This document shows positions 1-7,307 of a stretch of DNA of 64,000 nucleotides, one piece after another; the first letter of the stretch is position 1; the number at the start of each line of letters is the position of its first letter. This stretch comes from Streptomyces chattanoogensis (lineage in GTDB: Bacteria; Actinomycetota; Actinomycetes; Streptomycetales; Streptomycetaceae), in contig NZ_LGKG01000024.1 of assembly GCF_001294335.1 (NCBI RefSeq), forward strand, positions 177,334 to 241,333, written 5' to 3'. The notes beneath the pieces are model-generated. The model was not told where the DNA came from. It saw nothing but the letters and a program-made list of their open reading frames with translations, and did no database searches. A program made the translations under genes and the position numbers.

Positions 1-122
1 AGGCCCCAGATGAGCGCCCCCGCGACCGCCACCAGCACCGGCATCACCAGGGCCGCCTCCGCCGTCACCGACCCCGCGTCGCGGGCGGTCCGGCCGGGCG
101 GCGCGACGTCAGACCCGGACAC
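1..122 (-). CDS. TadE-like pilus assembly protein (3' end outside window)
   Basis: Only the first 40 or so codons are inside the window. The visible N-terminus is a short polar stretch followed by SVTAEAALVMPVLVAVAGAL, the hallmark of TadE-like minor pseudopilins: a small residue, then T-A-E-A/F, then a hydrophobic helix. The GTG start at 122 lies inside the last codons of the DUF4244 gene, giving a 14-nt overlap, so the two are probably translationally coupled. TadE-type proteins are membrane-anchored minor components of Tad/Flp pili. It is the sixth gene of the leftward tad operon. The exact start is inferred; an alternative GTG in the TAEAALV region is less likely because it would cut the segment before the helix. 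Confidence 0.75.
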   Translation of the reverse strand, partial: MSGSDVAPPGRTARDAGSVTAEAALVMPVLVAVAGALIWG

Positions 123-354
123 CGAACGCCTTCTCCAAGGCGCCTTGCAGCAGCTCGGCCACCGTGCCGCTGGTGACGACCTTGTAGAACACCATCGCCA
201 GGGCACAGGTCGCGACCGTGCCGACGGCGTATTCGGCCGTGATCATTCCCCGGTCCGCCTCCGCGGTGCGCAGCCGCAGCCACCAGCCGCGCCACCGCAT
301 CCACCGACGCCGCACCATGCCGGCCCCCTTGACCGTGCCAGCTCCCATGACCAT
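109..354 (-). CDS. DUF4244 small membrane protein (Flp pilin-like)
   Basis: An 81-residue protein with a basic, tryptophan-rich N-terminus, then GMITAEYAVGTVATCALAMV, which resembles the Flp pilin processing and helix region (TAEYA followed by a hydrophobic helix), and a short amphipathic tail. DUF4244 proteins are found in actinobacterial tad loci and are the likely major pilin-like subunit; that role is inferred. The ATG at 354 has AAGGGGG five bases upstream, while two further in-frame ATGs nearby have weaker sites. It sits 32 nt after the TadC-like gene and overlaps the TadE-like gene downstream. Confidence 0.85.
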   Translation of the reverse strand: MVMGAGTVKGAGMVRRRWMRWRGWWLRLRTAEADRGMITAEYAVGTVATCALAMVFYKVVTSGTVAELLQGALEKAFGVRV

Positions 355-386
355 GCCAACCCCCTTGAACTCACGACTTGTCCATT

Positions 387-1184
387 TCAATGACGGCCCA
401 GCAGGCCGCCCGCCAGGCCGATCAGCACCGGCGCCACCCCGAGCGTCAGGAACGCCGGCAGAAAGCACGCCGACAGCGGCAGGGTGACCAGCACCCCCGC
501 CCGCCGGGCCCTGGCGGCCGCGGCCCGGCCGTGCTCCGCACGGAGCTCCGCCGCGATCCGCGCCACCGGCTCGACGGCCGGCACCCCCGATATCCCGGCG
601 CGCTCCATACAGCGCGCCAGCCCGCCGGCCCCGGGGAGGGCCGCCAACCGCGGCCACACGACGGCCGGTTCGCCGCCCAGCCGGAGCTCGGCCGCCACCT
701 GGCGCAAACGCTCGGCGACCGTCCCGTCCAGCGACCGCCCCACCGCCTCGGCCGCCTCCCGCGGCCCGGCCCCGGAGGCGAGGGTGGCGGCCAACAGGTC
801 GGCGGCCGGGGCAAGTTCGGCGCGCACCCGGGCCTCCGCCAGTCGCCCCTCGTGCGCGGCCCGCTGCCGGGCGAGCCAGAGGTGAGCGCCGTAGCCCAGG
901 GCCGGCCCCGCGATGACACCGGCCGCTCCGTCGACCAGAATGATCACGAAACAGGCCACTCCCAGCGGCCCCAGCCCCTCCTTCAGCCGATGCCGCAGCC
1001 GTCCGCCACCCTTTGCACGATCCCCGTCAGCGCGTCCCGCCGGCCTCCCGGGGGCCGCCAGCTCCCGCGCCCGCTTCCGTACCGCCCGGCCACGGCGCGC
1101 CTCCCGTAACAACGAGACCGCATACACCGCCGCCATCGCGGCCGAAACCGCCATCCCCACCCTGTGGACAACTTCCGCGCTCAT
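387..1184 (-). CDS. Type II secretion F-family protein, TadC-like
   Basis: A 265-residue inner-membrane platform protein. A hydrophobic segment sits near residues 75-100 (PLGVACFVIILVDGAAGVIA), followed by a T2SSF-type cytosolic helical domain containing LAAGAGPREA-like turns (LASGAGPREAAEAVG) and a C-terminal pair of membrane helices. In Tad systems TadB and TadC form the membrane platform against which the TadA ATPase works. The ATG overlaps the stop of the TadB-like gene as TGATG, with AGGGGG upstream, indicating translational coupling. The protein lacks any catalytic motif, as expected for the family. Confidence 0.9.
   Translation of the reverse strand: MSAEVVHRVGMAVSAAMAAVYAVSLLREARRGRAVRKRARELAAPGRPAGRADGDRAKGGGRLRHRLKEGLGPLGVACFVIILVDGAAGVIAGPALGYGAHLWLARQRAAHEGRLAEARVRAELAPAADLLAATLASGAGPREAAEAVGRSLDGTVAERLRQVAAELRLGGEPAVVWPRLAALPGAGGLARCMERAGISGVPAVEPVARIAAELRAEHGRAAAARARRAGVLVTLPLSACFLPAFLTLGVAPVLIGLAGGLLGRH
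1163..1171 (-). promoter_or_regulatory. DnaA box (TTGTCCACA) inside the TadC-like gene
   Basis: The plus strand reads TGTGGACAA, a perfect match to the preferred Streptomyces DnaA box on the minus strand. It is inside coding sequence near the start of the TadC-like gene, so it may be incidental, but it is one of four perfect boxes in this window. Confidence 0.4.
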
Positions 1185-2068
1185 CACGCACCCCCTTTCT
1201 TCTCTTCGTCGCCCGCATCCGCGACGATCCGCGCCGTCCAGGCCATCCCGCCCCACTCCAGCAGTCCGCCGACCGCCAGGCAGCCCCATCCGGCCGGGGT
1301 GTGCAGCAGCACCCGCAGCGGGTCGGCACCCAGCGCGCCACCCATCACGAGCCCGGCCACCGGCAGCAGCGCGAGCATCAGCGCCGTGGCCCGCGGGCCC
1401 GCCAACTGGGCGCGCAATTCCTCCCGTTGATCGCGCCGGGCCCGGAGGCCGTCCGCAATCCGCTCCAGTCCGGAGGCGAGCCCGGCGCCGCCCTGCACCG
1501 CGACCTGCCAGCAGGCGGCCACCCCCGTCAGCCCCTCGGCCCCGGGGAGACGCGCCGCCGTACGCAGCGCCCGGGGCACATCACCTCCGTAGCGCGCGGC
1601 CGCAACCACCGCCGCCCCCTCTTCCCCGAGGCCCGGCACCCCGGTGGCGAGCAGCGCGCGGTCCGGCTGCCGGCCGGCCCGCAGCTCACCGGCCACGGCC
1701 GTGCACAGCCCGATCACCTCCGCGGTACGCCGGTCCCGTTCGCGCTCCGCGCTCCGGGCCGCCAGCCACCGGCGGACGACGAACCCGGCGGCCGGCGAGA
1801 CGAGCACGGGCACCAGGGACCCGCCCAGCACACCGATCACGAGCCCCACCGGGAGACACCAGGCCTCCGGCCCGATACGCCCACGGCCCCGGCACCCGGC
1901 GCGCCACCAGCCGAGCCACCGGGACCACCACACCGCTTTCCCCGGCTCGCCCCCGAGCAGCTCCCGAGCCCGCCGCCGCCCCCTGACGTCCCGTCCGCCA
2001 CCGGCCGACCACCCCGCCGCACCCGCGCAGAGCACCGCCGCCGCAGCCAGCCCCAAGGCCCACCTCAC
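1184..2068 (-). CDS. Type II secretion F-family protein, TadB-like
   Basis: A 294-residue membrane protein paralogous to its downstream neighbour. It has an N-terminal helix (ALGLAAAAVLCAGAAGW), a second hydrophobic pair around residues 75-105, a T2SSF cytosolic domain with CTAVAGELRAGRQPDRAL, and C-terminal helices. I chose the GTG at 2068 because it overlaps the TadA stop codon as GTGA; the open frame extends much further upstream, but only by reading through TadA. It is the expected platform subunit between TadA and TadC. Confidence 0.9.
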   Translation of the reverse strand: MRWALGLAAAAVLCAGAAGWSAGGGRDVRGRRRARELLGGEPGKAVWWSRWLGWWRAGCRGRGRIGPEAWCLPVGLVIGVLGGSLVPVLVSPAAGFVVRRWLAARSAERERDRRTAEVIGLCTAVAGELRAGRQPDRALLATGVPGLGEEGAAVVAAARYGGDVPRALRTAARLPGAEGLTGVAACWQVAVQGGAGLASGLERIADGLRARRDQREELRAQLAGPRATALMLALLPVAGLVMGGALGADPLRVLLHTPAGWGCLAVGGLLEWGGMAWTARIVADAGDEEKKGGA

Positions 2069-3222
2069 CGCTCGTCGCCTCGCTCGCAGAGCTCCGTCAA
2101 CCGCCCCCAGCCACGGGCCTCCTGGAAGCCGTCCGGGGCCCAGAGCGCCGCCGGTACGGTCACCACGAAGCCGTCGCGGTCCCGCTCCAGGACATGGATC
2201 TCGGCGATCCGCCGACGGCCGGAGCGGTCGCGTACGAGATGGAGGACGACCGAGAGCGCGGCCGCCAGCTGGCTGTGCAGGGCGGCCCGGTCCAGCCCGG
2301 CCGTCGAACCGAGGGCCTCCAGGCGCGCGGGGACGTCGCACGCGGCATTGGCATGCACCGTGCCGGAGCCGCCCTCATGCCCCGTGTTCAGGGCCGCCAG
2401 CAGATCGGTGACCTCGGCGCCGCGCACCTCGCCGACCACCAGCCTGTCCGGCCTCATGCGCAGCGCCTGCCGGACGAGGTCCCGCAGCGTCACCCGCCCG
2501 ATGCCCTCCTGGTTGGCGGGGCGGGTCTCCAGCCGCACCACATGGGGATGGTCCGGCCGCAGCTCCGCCGAGTCCTCGGCCAGGACGAGCCGCTCGGCCG
2601 GGCCGACCAGTCCCAGCAGGGTGCTGAGCAGCGTCGTCTTGCCCGAGCCCGTCCCCCCGGAGATCAGGAACGACAGCCGGGCGGCCAGCAGCGCCGTGAG
2701 CAGCCGGTCGCCGCCCGGTGGCACCGTCCCGGCCGCCACCAGGTCCGCGAGGGTGAAGGCTCGGGGGCGCAGCACCCGCAGGGACAGACAGGGCCCGGCG
2801 ACCGCCACCGGGGGCAGCACGGCATGCAGCCGGGTGCCGTCCGGAAGGCGGGCGTCGACCCAGGGGCGGGCGTCGTCGAGACGGCGCCCGGCCACCGCCG
2901 CCAGCCGCTGCGCGAGCCGGCGCACCTCCGCCGCGTCCCGGAAGCGCACCCCCGTACGCTCCAGCCCGCCGCCCCGGTCCACCCACACCTCGTCGGGCGC
3001 GGTGACCAGCACGTCCGTCACCTCCGGCGCGGCCAGCAGCGGCTCCAGCGGCCCGCTGCCCACCATCTCGGACCGCAACGCGGCCACCACACCCAGCACT
3101 TCGGCGTCCCCCAGGAGCCGCCCCTCCGCGCGCAGCGCCACCGCGACCCGGGCCGGTGTCGGCTCCGCCCCGGCCTCGGCCAGCCGCCTGCGCACCCCGT
3201 CCAGCAGGTCCTGGCCGGTCAT
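2065..3222 (-). CDS. tadA: TadA/CpaF-family secretion ATPase
   Basis: A 385-residue hexameric-type ATPase powering Tad pilus assembly. It shows the family order: an N-terminal helical domain, then Walker A GGTGSGKTT near residues 188-196, an Asp-box region with VLAEDSAELRPDHPHV, a Walker B region around RLVVGEVRGAEV, and a His box ending TGHEGGSGTVHA. The length is normal for CpaF proteins. The ATG overlaps the stop of the upstream ssd-like gene (ATGA) and its own stop overlaps the TadB start (GTGA), so three genes are chained by 4-bp overlaps. Confidence 0.95.
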   Translation of the reverse strand: MTGQDLLDGVRRRLAEAGAEPTPARVAVALRAEGRLLGDAEVLGVVAALRSEMVGSGPLEPLLAAPEVTDVLVTAPDEVWVDRGGGLERTGVRFRDAAEVRRLAQRLAAVAGRRLDDARPWVDARLPDGTRLHAVLPPVAVAGPCLSLRVLRPRAFTLADLVAAGTVPPGGDRLLTALLAARLSFLISGGTGSGKTTLLSTLLGLVGPAERLVLAEDSAELRPDHPHVVRLETRPANQEGIGRVTLRDLVRQALRMRPDRLVVGEVRGAEVTDLLAALNTGHEGGSGTVHANAACDVPARLEALGSTAGLDRAALHSQLAAALSVVLHLVRDRSGRRRIAEIHVLERDRDGFVVTVPAALWAPDGFQEARGWGRLTELCERGDER

Positions 3223-4394
3223 GCGCGCACACCGCCCCGGACGGCCGTGAAGTCCGGCCGGCCGCCGGACGGGCGGGGCCGCCGGGGTGACGGCTCCGAC
3301 GGCACCGGCACCCGCTCCCAGAAGCCCGTACAGAACCGCGCCAGCGGCCCCCGCGGATTCACCCCCGGCGGCACACCCCGGGACAGATCCCCCAACAGGC
3401 CCGCCTCCCAGGCAAGTTCACCGGCCGGAGGAAGCTCCAGCAGGCGGGCGATCTCATCCGGCGGCAGGCCGGGATCCGGCCCGGGGACACCGCGCGCCAC
3501 CGTCCGCAGATCGCCGAGCACCGCCCGTACGCCGACCGCCACCCGCCGCGCCGCCGCGATCGCGCGCAGCTCCGCGGGGACGACCAGCAGGCCCACATCC
3601 ACCTGGGCCAGCGCCTCCGTCACCGTCTCGTCGACCCTGCGGGGCAGATCCGCCACCACGACACCGCCCCGTCGGCGCGCGGCCGCCAGCACCGACCGCA
3701 TCGCAGGCGGTGGAATGGCGACCTCGCCGCCCCGGTCCCAGCTGAGCACCCGCAGGGAGTGCAGCAGCGGCAGCGACTCCGCCAGGGCGCCGCCGGCGAC
3801 CCGGCCGCGCGATTCCGAGAAGGCGGGCCAGCGCAGGCCCCGCTCCTTCTCCCCGCCCAGCAGGACATCGAGCCCGCCGCCCAGGGGGTCGCCGTCCACC
3901 AGCATCGTGCGCGCTCCCGTACGGGCCGCCGTGACGGCGAGGGCGCAGGCCAGGGTGCTCGCGCCGGCCCCGCCGCGGCCGCCGATGACGCCGACCGTGA
4001 GGGCCGGCGGCCCGGCCCCCTCGGCGGCGTCGGCGATCCGGTCGACCAGCCAGCGCTCGCCGTCGGGAAGGGCCAGCACCCGTTCCGCCCCGATGGCCAC
4101 GGCCCGGTGCAGGAGCGCGGGATCATCGGCGTCGCGCCCGGCGAGGACCACGCCCTCCCGGCGCCCGGCACCGCGCAGCCGGGCCGCGCAGTCCGCCCCG
4201 ACGATCACCAGCGGCGCCGCCTCCCAGGCCCCGCCACGGGCCGGCGGGCCGTGTCCCACCTCGGGCAGCACACCGGCCGCCGCACACAGCCGCAGAAGAT
4301 CATCGAGAAGCCGTTCGTCCTCGGTGAGGATCAGCGGCCCGCCCCGCCCGTCCTCGCTCCGGCCCGACCGGCCGGCCGTCCTGGATCCCGCCAC
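3219..4394 (-). CDS. ssd: Ssd/CpaE-like septum-site-determining family protein
   Basis: A 391-residue ParA/MinD-superfamily protein with an N-terminal receiver-like region (LILTEDERLLDDLLRLCAAA; VVLAGRDADD) and a C-terminal P-loop domain beginning near residue 132. The P-loop reads GGRGGAGAST, so the deviant Walker A signature lysine is arginine and the second lysine is alanine. This substitution suggests weak or absent ATP hydrolysis, as noted for Ssd-type proteins. In mycobacteria Ssd sits in the same place ahead of the tad genes, and CpaE proteins position pilus machinery. The GTG at 4394 has AGGGGGA seven bases upstream. It heads the leftward operon. Confidence 0.88.
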   Translation of the reverse strand: MAGSRTAGRSGRSEDGRGGPLILTEDERLLDDLLRLCAAAGVLPEVGHGPPARGGAWEAAPLVIVGADCAARLRGAGRREGVVLAGRDADDPALLHRAVAIGAERVLALPDGERWLVDRIADAAEGAGPPALTVGVIGGRGGAGASTLACALAVTAARTGARTMLVDGDPLGGGLDVLLGGEKERGLRWPAFSESRGRVAGGALAESLPLLHSLRVLSWDRGGEVAIPPPAMRSVLAAARRRGGVVVADLPRRVDETVTEALAQVDVGLLVVPAELRAIAAARRVAVGVRAVLGDLRTVARGVPGPDPGLPPDEIARLLELPPAGELAWEAGLLGDLSRGVPPGVNPRGPLARFCTGFWERVPVPSEPSPRRPRPSGGRPDFTAVRGGVRA

Positions 4395-4508
4395 GTTCCG
4401 TCCCCCTGTCGCTACAGAACTCGTCCATACGCGAACTCACACGTCCGTGAACTCGCGGACTTTCACGGTGCAGCGATCGGGAAAATCCCGTGGATCTTGG
4501 CCCAAATC

Positions 4509-4517
4509 TGTGGACAA
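4509..4517 (-). promoter_or_regulatory. DnaA box in the ssd upstream region
   Basis: A perfect TTGTCCACA on the minus strand, about 115 bases upstream of the ssd GTG in the divergent intergenic region between ssd and the HAD gene. DnaA binding here would place the tad operon under replication-linked control; that role is inference from position alone. Confidence 0.5.
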
Positions 4518-4796
4518 CTCCCCGCCTGTGAATATCCCCGTCACCTATTCCAGCGACCCGGACGACTACTTCCGGGGTGCAGAGCGGGACGACGACCGAC
4601 AAGGAGATCGCAAGGGGAAACGCAAGAACAACGTAAGGAGAGCGCAAGAAGTACAGGAACCCGTGGAGAGGCTTTCACAGAGCAGCGCGTCAACTACGGA
4701 CAGTCACGAACGGCAGCCGTCGGCAGGGGCCGTGGCGCAAGCGAAGGGGAAGGGCCCCATCCGGGCCCGGCGGCGCAAAAGGCGCCCGGACATGCG

Positions 4797-4829
4797 ACGA
4801 CCCCCGCCGGGGGGGAGAGCGGGGGTCGT
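4797..4829. terminator. Orphan 11-bp stem hairpin
   Basis: ACGACCCCCGC at 4797-4807 pairs perfectly with GCGGGGGTCGT at 4819-4829 across an 11-nt loop. It lies between two divergently transcribed genes, so it terminates neither of them; it may end an unannotated short transcript or be a leader structure. Confidence 0.55.
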
Positions 4830-4964
4830 CCCCACGGCCGACTCGGGGGGGGAGGAGCCGGACCGGGTTAGCACGGTCGCGAACGATCCGTGACTTCCAT
4901 GGTGTACCCGAGAGCCTTCTCAGGCAAACCCACGCGCCACACCTTACGCCGAATGGTTGGCCCC

Positions 4965-4970
4965 TATGCT
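4965..4970 (+). promoter_or_regulatory. Putative leaderless -10 (TATGCT) of the HAD gene
   Basis: TATGCT fits TAnnnT and ends six bases before the GTG at 4977, the spacing expected when transcription begins at the start codon. There is no purine-rich ribosome site before this GTG. Confidence 0.5.
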
Positions 4971-4976
4971 CACCCC

Positions 4977-5834
4977 GTGGAAAACCACTCCGTGCCTCAC
5001 TCGACGCCCCGTACTGCCGCGTTCTTCGACTTGGACAAGACCGTCATTGCAAAGTCGAGCACGCTGACCTTCAGCAAGTCGTTCTACCAAGGCGGCCTGA
5101 TCAATCGACGTGCCGTCCTGCGTACCGCATATGCCCAGTTCGTGTTCCTCGCCGGCGGCGCCGATCACGACCAGATGGAGCGGATGCGCGAATATCTCTC
5201 CTCGCTCTGCCGCGGCTGGGATGTGGCCCAGGTGCGGGAGATCGTCGCCGAAACGCTGCACCAGCTGATCGATCCGATCATTTACGACGAGGCGGCCTCG
5301 CTCATCGAGGAGCACCATGCCGCCGGGCGGGACGTCGTCATCGTCTCCACCTCCGGGGCCGAGGTCGTCGAGCCGATCGGCGAACTCCTGGGCGCCGACC
5401 GGGTGGTGGCCACCAGGATGGTGGTCGGCGAGGACGGCCGCTTCACCGGCGAGGTGGAGTACTACGCATACGGCCCCACCAAGGCGCAGGCGGTCCGGGA
5501 GCTCGCCGCGTCCGAGGGCTACGACCTGGAGCGCTGCTACGCCTACAGCGATTCGGTGACCGACATCCCGATGCTGGAGGCGGTCGGGCACGCCTTCGCG
5601 GTCAATCCGGACCGGGCGCTGCGCCGCGAGGCGGTGGCGCGCGGCTGGCCGGTGCTCATGTTCAACCGTCCGGTGCCGCTCAAGCAGCGGCTGCCGGCAC
5701 TCTCGCTGCCCCCGCGGCCGGTCCTCGCCGCGGTCGCGGCGGTGGGCGCGGCGGCCGCCACCGCGGGCCTGGTCTGGTACGCGAGCCGGCGCCGGACGGC
5801 GGCGGAACGCCTCGCCCGCATTGCCCGCATTTGA
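4977..5834 (+). CDS. HAD-IB family hydrolase with C-terminal membrane helix
   Basis: A 285-residue SerB-like phosphatase. Motif I is FFDLDKTVI near residues 17-25, motif II VVIVSTSG near 120, and motif III/IV YSDSVTDIPML near 190, so all catalytic residues are present. After the HAD domain comes a hydrophobic segment (about residues 246-268) and a basic tail, suggesting a tail-anchored membrane enzyme. The orthologue beside ssd in S. coelicolor is annotated as associated with morphological differentiation, and M. tuberculosis has a HAD protein in the same place. The substrate is unknown. I chose GTG 4977 because of the leaderless -10; an upstream ATG at 4953 is possible. Confidence 0.88.
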   Translation: MENHSVPHSTPRTAAFFDLDKTVIAKSSTLTFSKSFYQGGLINRRAVLRTAYAQFVFLAGGADHDQMERMREYLSSLCRGWDVAQVREIVAETLHQLIDPIIYDEAASLIEEHHAAGRDVVIVSTSGAEVVEPIGELLGADRVVATRMVVGEDGRFTGEVEYYAYGPTKAQAVRELAASEGYDLERCYAYSDSVTDIPMLEAVGHAFAVNPDRALRREAVARGWPVLMFNRPVPLKQRLPALSLPPRPVLAAVAAVGAAAATAGLVWYASRRRTAAERLARIARI

Positions 5835-5849
5835 AGCCAAACGTAAATA

Positions 5850-6094
5850 TCTGCTGCCTGGGGTTCCGCTTGCCCCGCATCAGTAGTACAAAGGACTTAA
5901 CGGCCCGCGAGACCAAGGACATCCGAGAGGACTACCTAGAAACGCAGCAAGGCCCCACGGACCGATGCATGAATGTCGGGCACCCACGCGACGCCGACCC
6001 CTCGATTAGGGGCCAGCCGCACCAGGTAACGGACAAAGTTTCCGACCTGATGGGCAAAATATCGTGCACGCATGGTCACGCGACGGACATGCCA
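5850..6094. ncRNA. Candidate 6S-like RNA locus (scr3559-type)
   Basis: The interval between the HAD gene and the Fic-like gene is unusually AT-rich, has no coding signal and folds locally. CAGGT at about 6024-6028 closes with ACCTG over an inner CGGA/TCCG stem, CCCCT/AGGGG form another stem near 5990-6015, and GGGG/CCCC a third near 5870. In S. coelicolor a 6S-like RNA called scr3559 is reported next to SCO3559, the orthologue of the gene to the right, so the position matches. Boundaries and strand cannot be fixed from sequence alone. Confidence 0.4.
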
Positions 6095-6137
6095 GCGGCG
6101 GTACCAGAGCAGTACAGGTACCGCCGCAACCCCTTTT
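6095..6137 (+). terminator. Rho-independent-like terminator with T-run
   Basis: GCGGCGGTACC at 6095-6105 pairs perfectly with GGTACCGCCGC at 6117-6127 over an 11-nt loop, and AACCCCTTTT follows. This is one of few hairpins here with a T-run, and it fits the 3' end of the HAD transcript or of the non-coding RNA upstream. Confidence 0.65.
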
Positions 6138-6147
6138 CAGGGCAATT

Positions 6148-6284
6148 GCGTTGAGCCACTCCGCTCGGCCCTTGCGTTATCCCCCGTGTTAAGCCTCCGC
6201 GTTGAGCTCCTGCGCAGAGCCCGTGCGTTGAGTGTGGTTAAAGGCCAGTTAAGGGCGCCGCCCTTTAGGACGAGCGCCCTTAAC
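6148..6284. repeat. Phased GCGTTGAG repeats plus 11-bp inverted repeat
   Basis: GCGTTGAG occurs at 6148, 6199 and 6225 with a partial copy (GCGTT) at 6174, giving steps of 26, 25 and 26 bases. Related GTTAAG words lie at 6188 and 6248. A perfect inverted repeat, GTTAAGGGCGC at 6248-6258 and GCGCCCTTAAC at 6274-6284, closes the array. It sits just downstream of the Fic-like gene's stop. The function is not recognised. Confidence 0.6.
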
Positions 6285-6349
6285 GCTGCTTATACCGCCG
6301 GGCCGACGAATATCGACGATTCCGCTTGCGCCCGCTGCCCCGCTACCGC

Positions 6350-7207
6350 TTACGCCGCACCGCGCTGCAGCGCCTCGCAGACCGCGGTGCTCTCCCGCGC
6401 CCCCAGGTCCACCGCGCGCCCGCAGTGCGCGATCCACGCCGCGACGCCCTCCGGGGTGCCCGAGGCGTAGCCCTCCAGGGCGGCCGTATAGGCCGCTCGC
6501 CCCAGTTCGGCGTGCCCGACCTCGGCCGGACAGATCGACTTCGGGTCCAGCCCGCTGCCGACCAGCACGATCCGCTCGGCGGCCCGCGCGACCAGCCCGT
6601 TGTACGAGCCGAAGGGCCGCAGCGCCAGCAGCTCGCCGTGCACCACCGCGGCCGTCACCAGGGCCGGGGCCTCGGTGCCGGCCAGCAGCAGCCGCGACAG
6701 GCCGTCCAGACGCCCCGCCACCTCGTCGGCGTCCGGCAGCGGCAGCCCGACGAGCGGCTCGTCCACCGGCTCGCCCGCCAGTCGCGGCCGGCCCACCGTC
6801 TCGTCCGCCGCCCCACCGCCGGCCGCCACCAGATGCAGCCGCGCCAGCACCCGCAGCGGCGACTGCCGCCACACGCTCAGCAGCTGTCCGGCCTCGGCGG
6901 TCAGCCGCAGCGCCGCGCCGACCGTCCGCGGCTCGCCCTCCACACCGAAGTCGGAGCGCCGCCGGACCTCTTCGAGCGCCCAGTCGGCCCCCGCGAGCGC
7001 CGCGGAACCGCGCGCTCCGCGCAGCGCCGCCTCGGAGCTGACCTCATTGCTGCGGCGTCGCATGATCCGGTGCCCGTAGACCCGGTCGACGCCCTTGCGT
7101 ACGGAGTCCACGGCATCGGCGACCCCCGGGAGCGACGCCAGGGCGGCGAGCGGGTCGGCACTCGGGGTCGAGGGGGCGGGGGCCGGGCCCCGGGAGTGTG
7201 CAGCCAT
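6350..7207 (-). CDS. Fic/DOC-like protein with degenerate active site
   Basis: A 285-residue protein with a Fic-type helical core in its second half. The active-site loop, canonically H-P-F-x-D/E-G-N-G-R, reads RPFGSYNGLVARAA near residues 197-210: the catalytic histidine is arginine and the GNGR phosphate clamp is lost. AMP transfer is therefore unlikely; a structural or binding role is inferred. Orthologues keep this position in Streptomyces and were once labelled oxidoreductases. The ATG at 7207 is preceded by TAGGGT seven bases away, so a leaderless transcript is likely. It diverges from the CooC-like gene. Confidence 0.75.
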   Translation of the reverse strand: MAAHSRGPAPAPSTPSADPLAALASLPGVADAVDSVRKGVDRVYGHRIMRRRSNEVSSEAALRGARGSAALAGADWALEEVRRRSDFGVEGEPRTVGAALRLTAEAGQLLSVWRQSPLRVLARLHLVAAGGGAADETVGRPRLAGEPVDEPLVGLPLPDADEVAGRLDGLSRLLLAGTEAPALVTAAVVHGELLALRPFGSYNGLVARAAERIVLVGSGLDPKSICPAEVGHAELGRAAYTAALEGYASGTPEGVAAWIAHCGRAVDLGARESTAVCEALQRGAA

Positions 7208-7214
7208 GGGTACG

Positions 7215-7220
7215 ACCCTA
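7215..7220 (-). promoter_or_regulatory. Putative leaderless -10 (TAGGGT) of the Fic-like gene
   Basis: TAGGGT on the minus strand ends seven bases before the ATG at 7207, with no ribosome-binding site in between. It fixes the start chosen for the Fic-like gene. Confidence 0.5.
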
Positions 7221-7294
7221 CGCATCACCAGGCCACACCCCTCGAAGGAGTGGTCTTCTTCACGTAAAGCCCTCACCCGGTGTGATCCGCCGAT

Positions 7295-7300
7295 TACTTT
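7295..7300 (+). promoter_or_regulatory. Putative leaderless -10 (TACTTT) of the CooC-like gene
   Basis: TACTTT ends seven bases before the ATG at 7308. With the Fic-like -10 at 7215-7220, two divergent leaderless promoters face away from each other within about 100 bases and probably share control. Confidence 0.5.
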
Positions 7301-7307
7301 GGTGAAC

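Larger units (their letters stand above)
4395..4976. other. Divergent intergenic region between ssd and HAD gene
   Basis: About 580 bases without a convincing gene. It holds the DnaA box at 4509-4517, a purine-rich stretch at 4600-4660, a strong hairpin at 4797-4829 and the putative HAD promoter at 4965-4970. Open frames crossing it are continuations of frames lying opposite the tad genes and show no recognisable protein. Confidence 0.6.

Noticed and set aside
1013..4893. Very long plus-strand open frames opposite the tad genes
   Set aside because: They are Pro/Arg/Ala-rich, have no recognisable domain, and lie exactly opposite well-supported genes; high GC removes stops from those frames.
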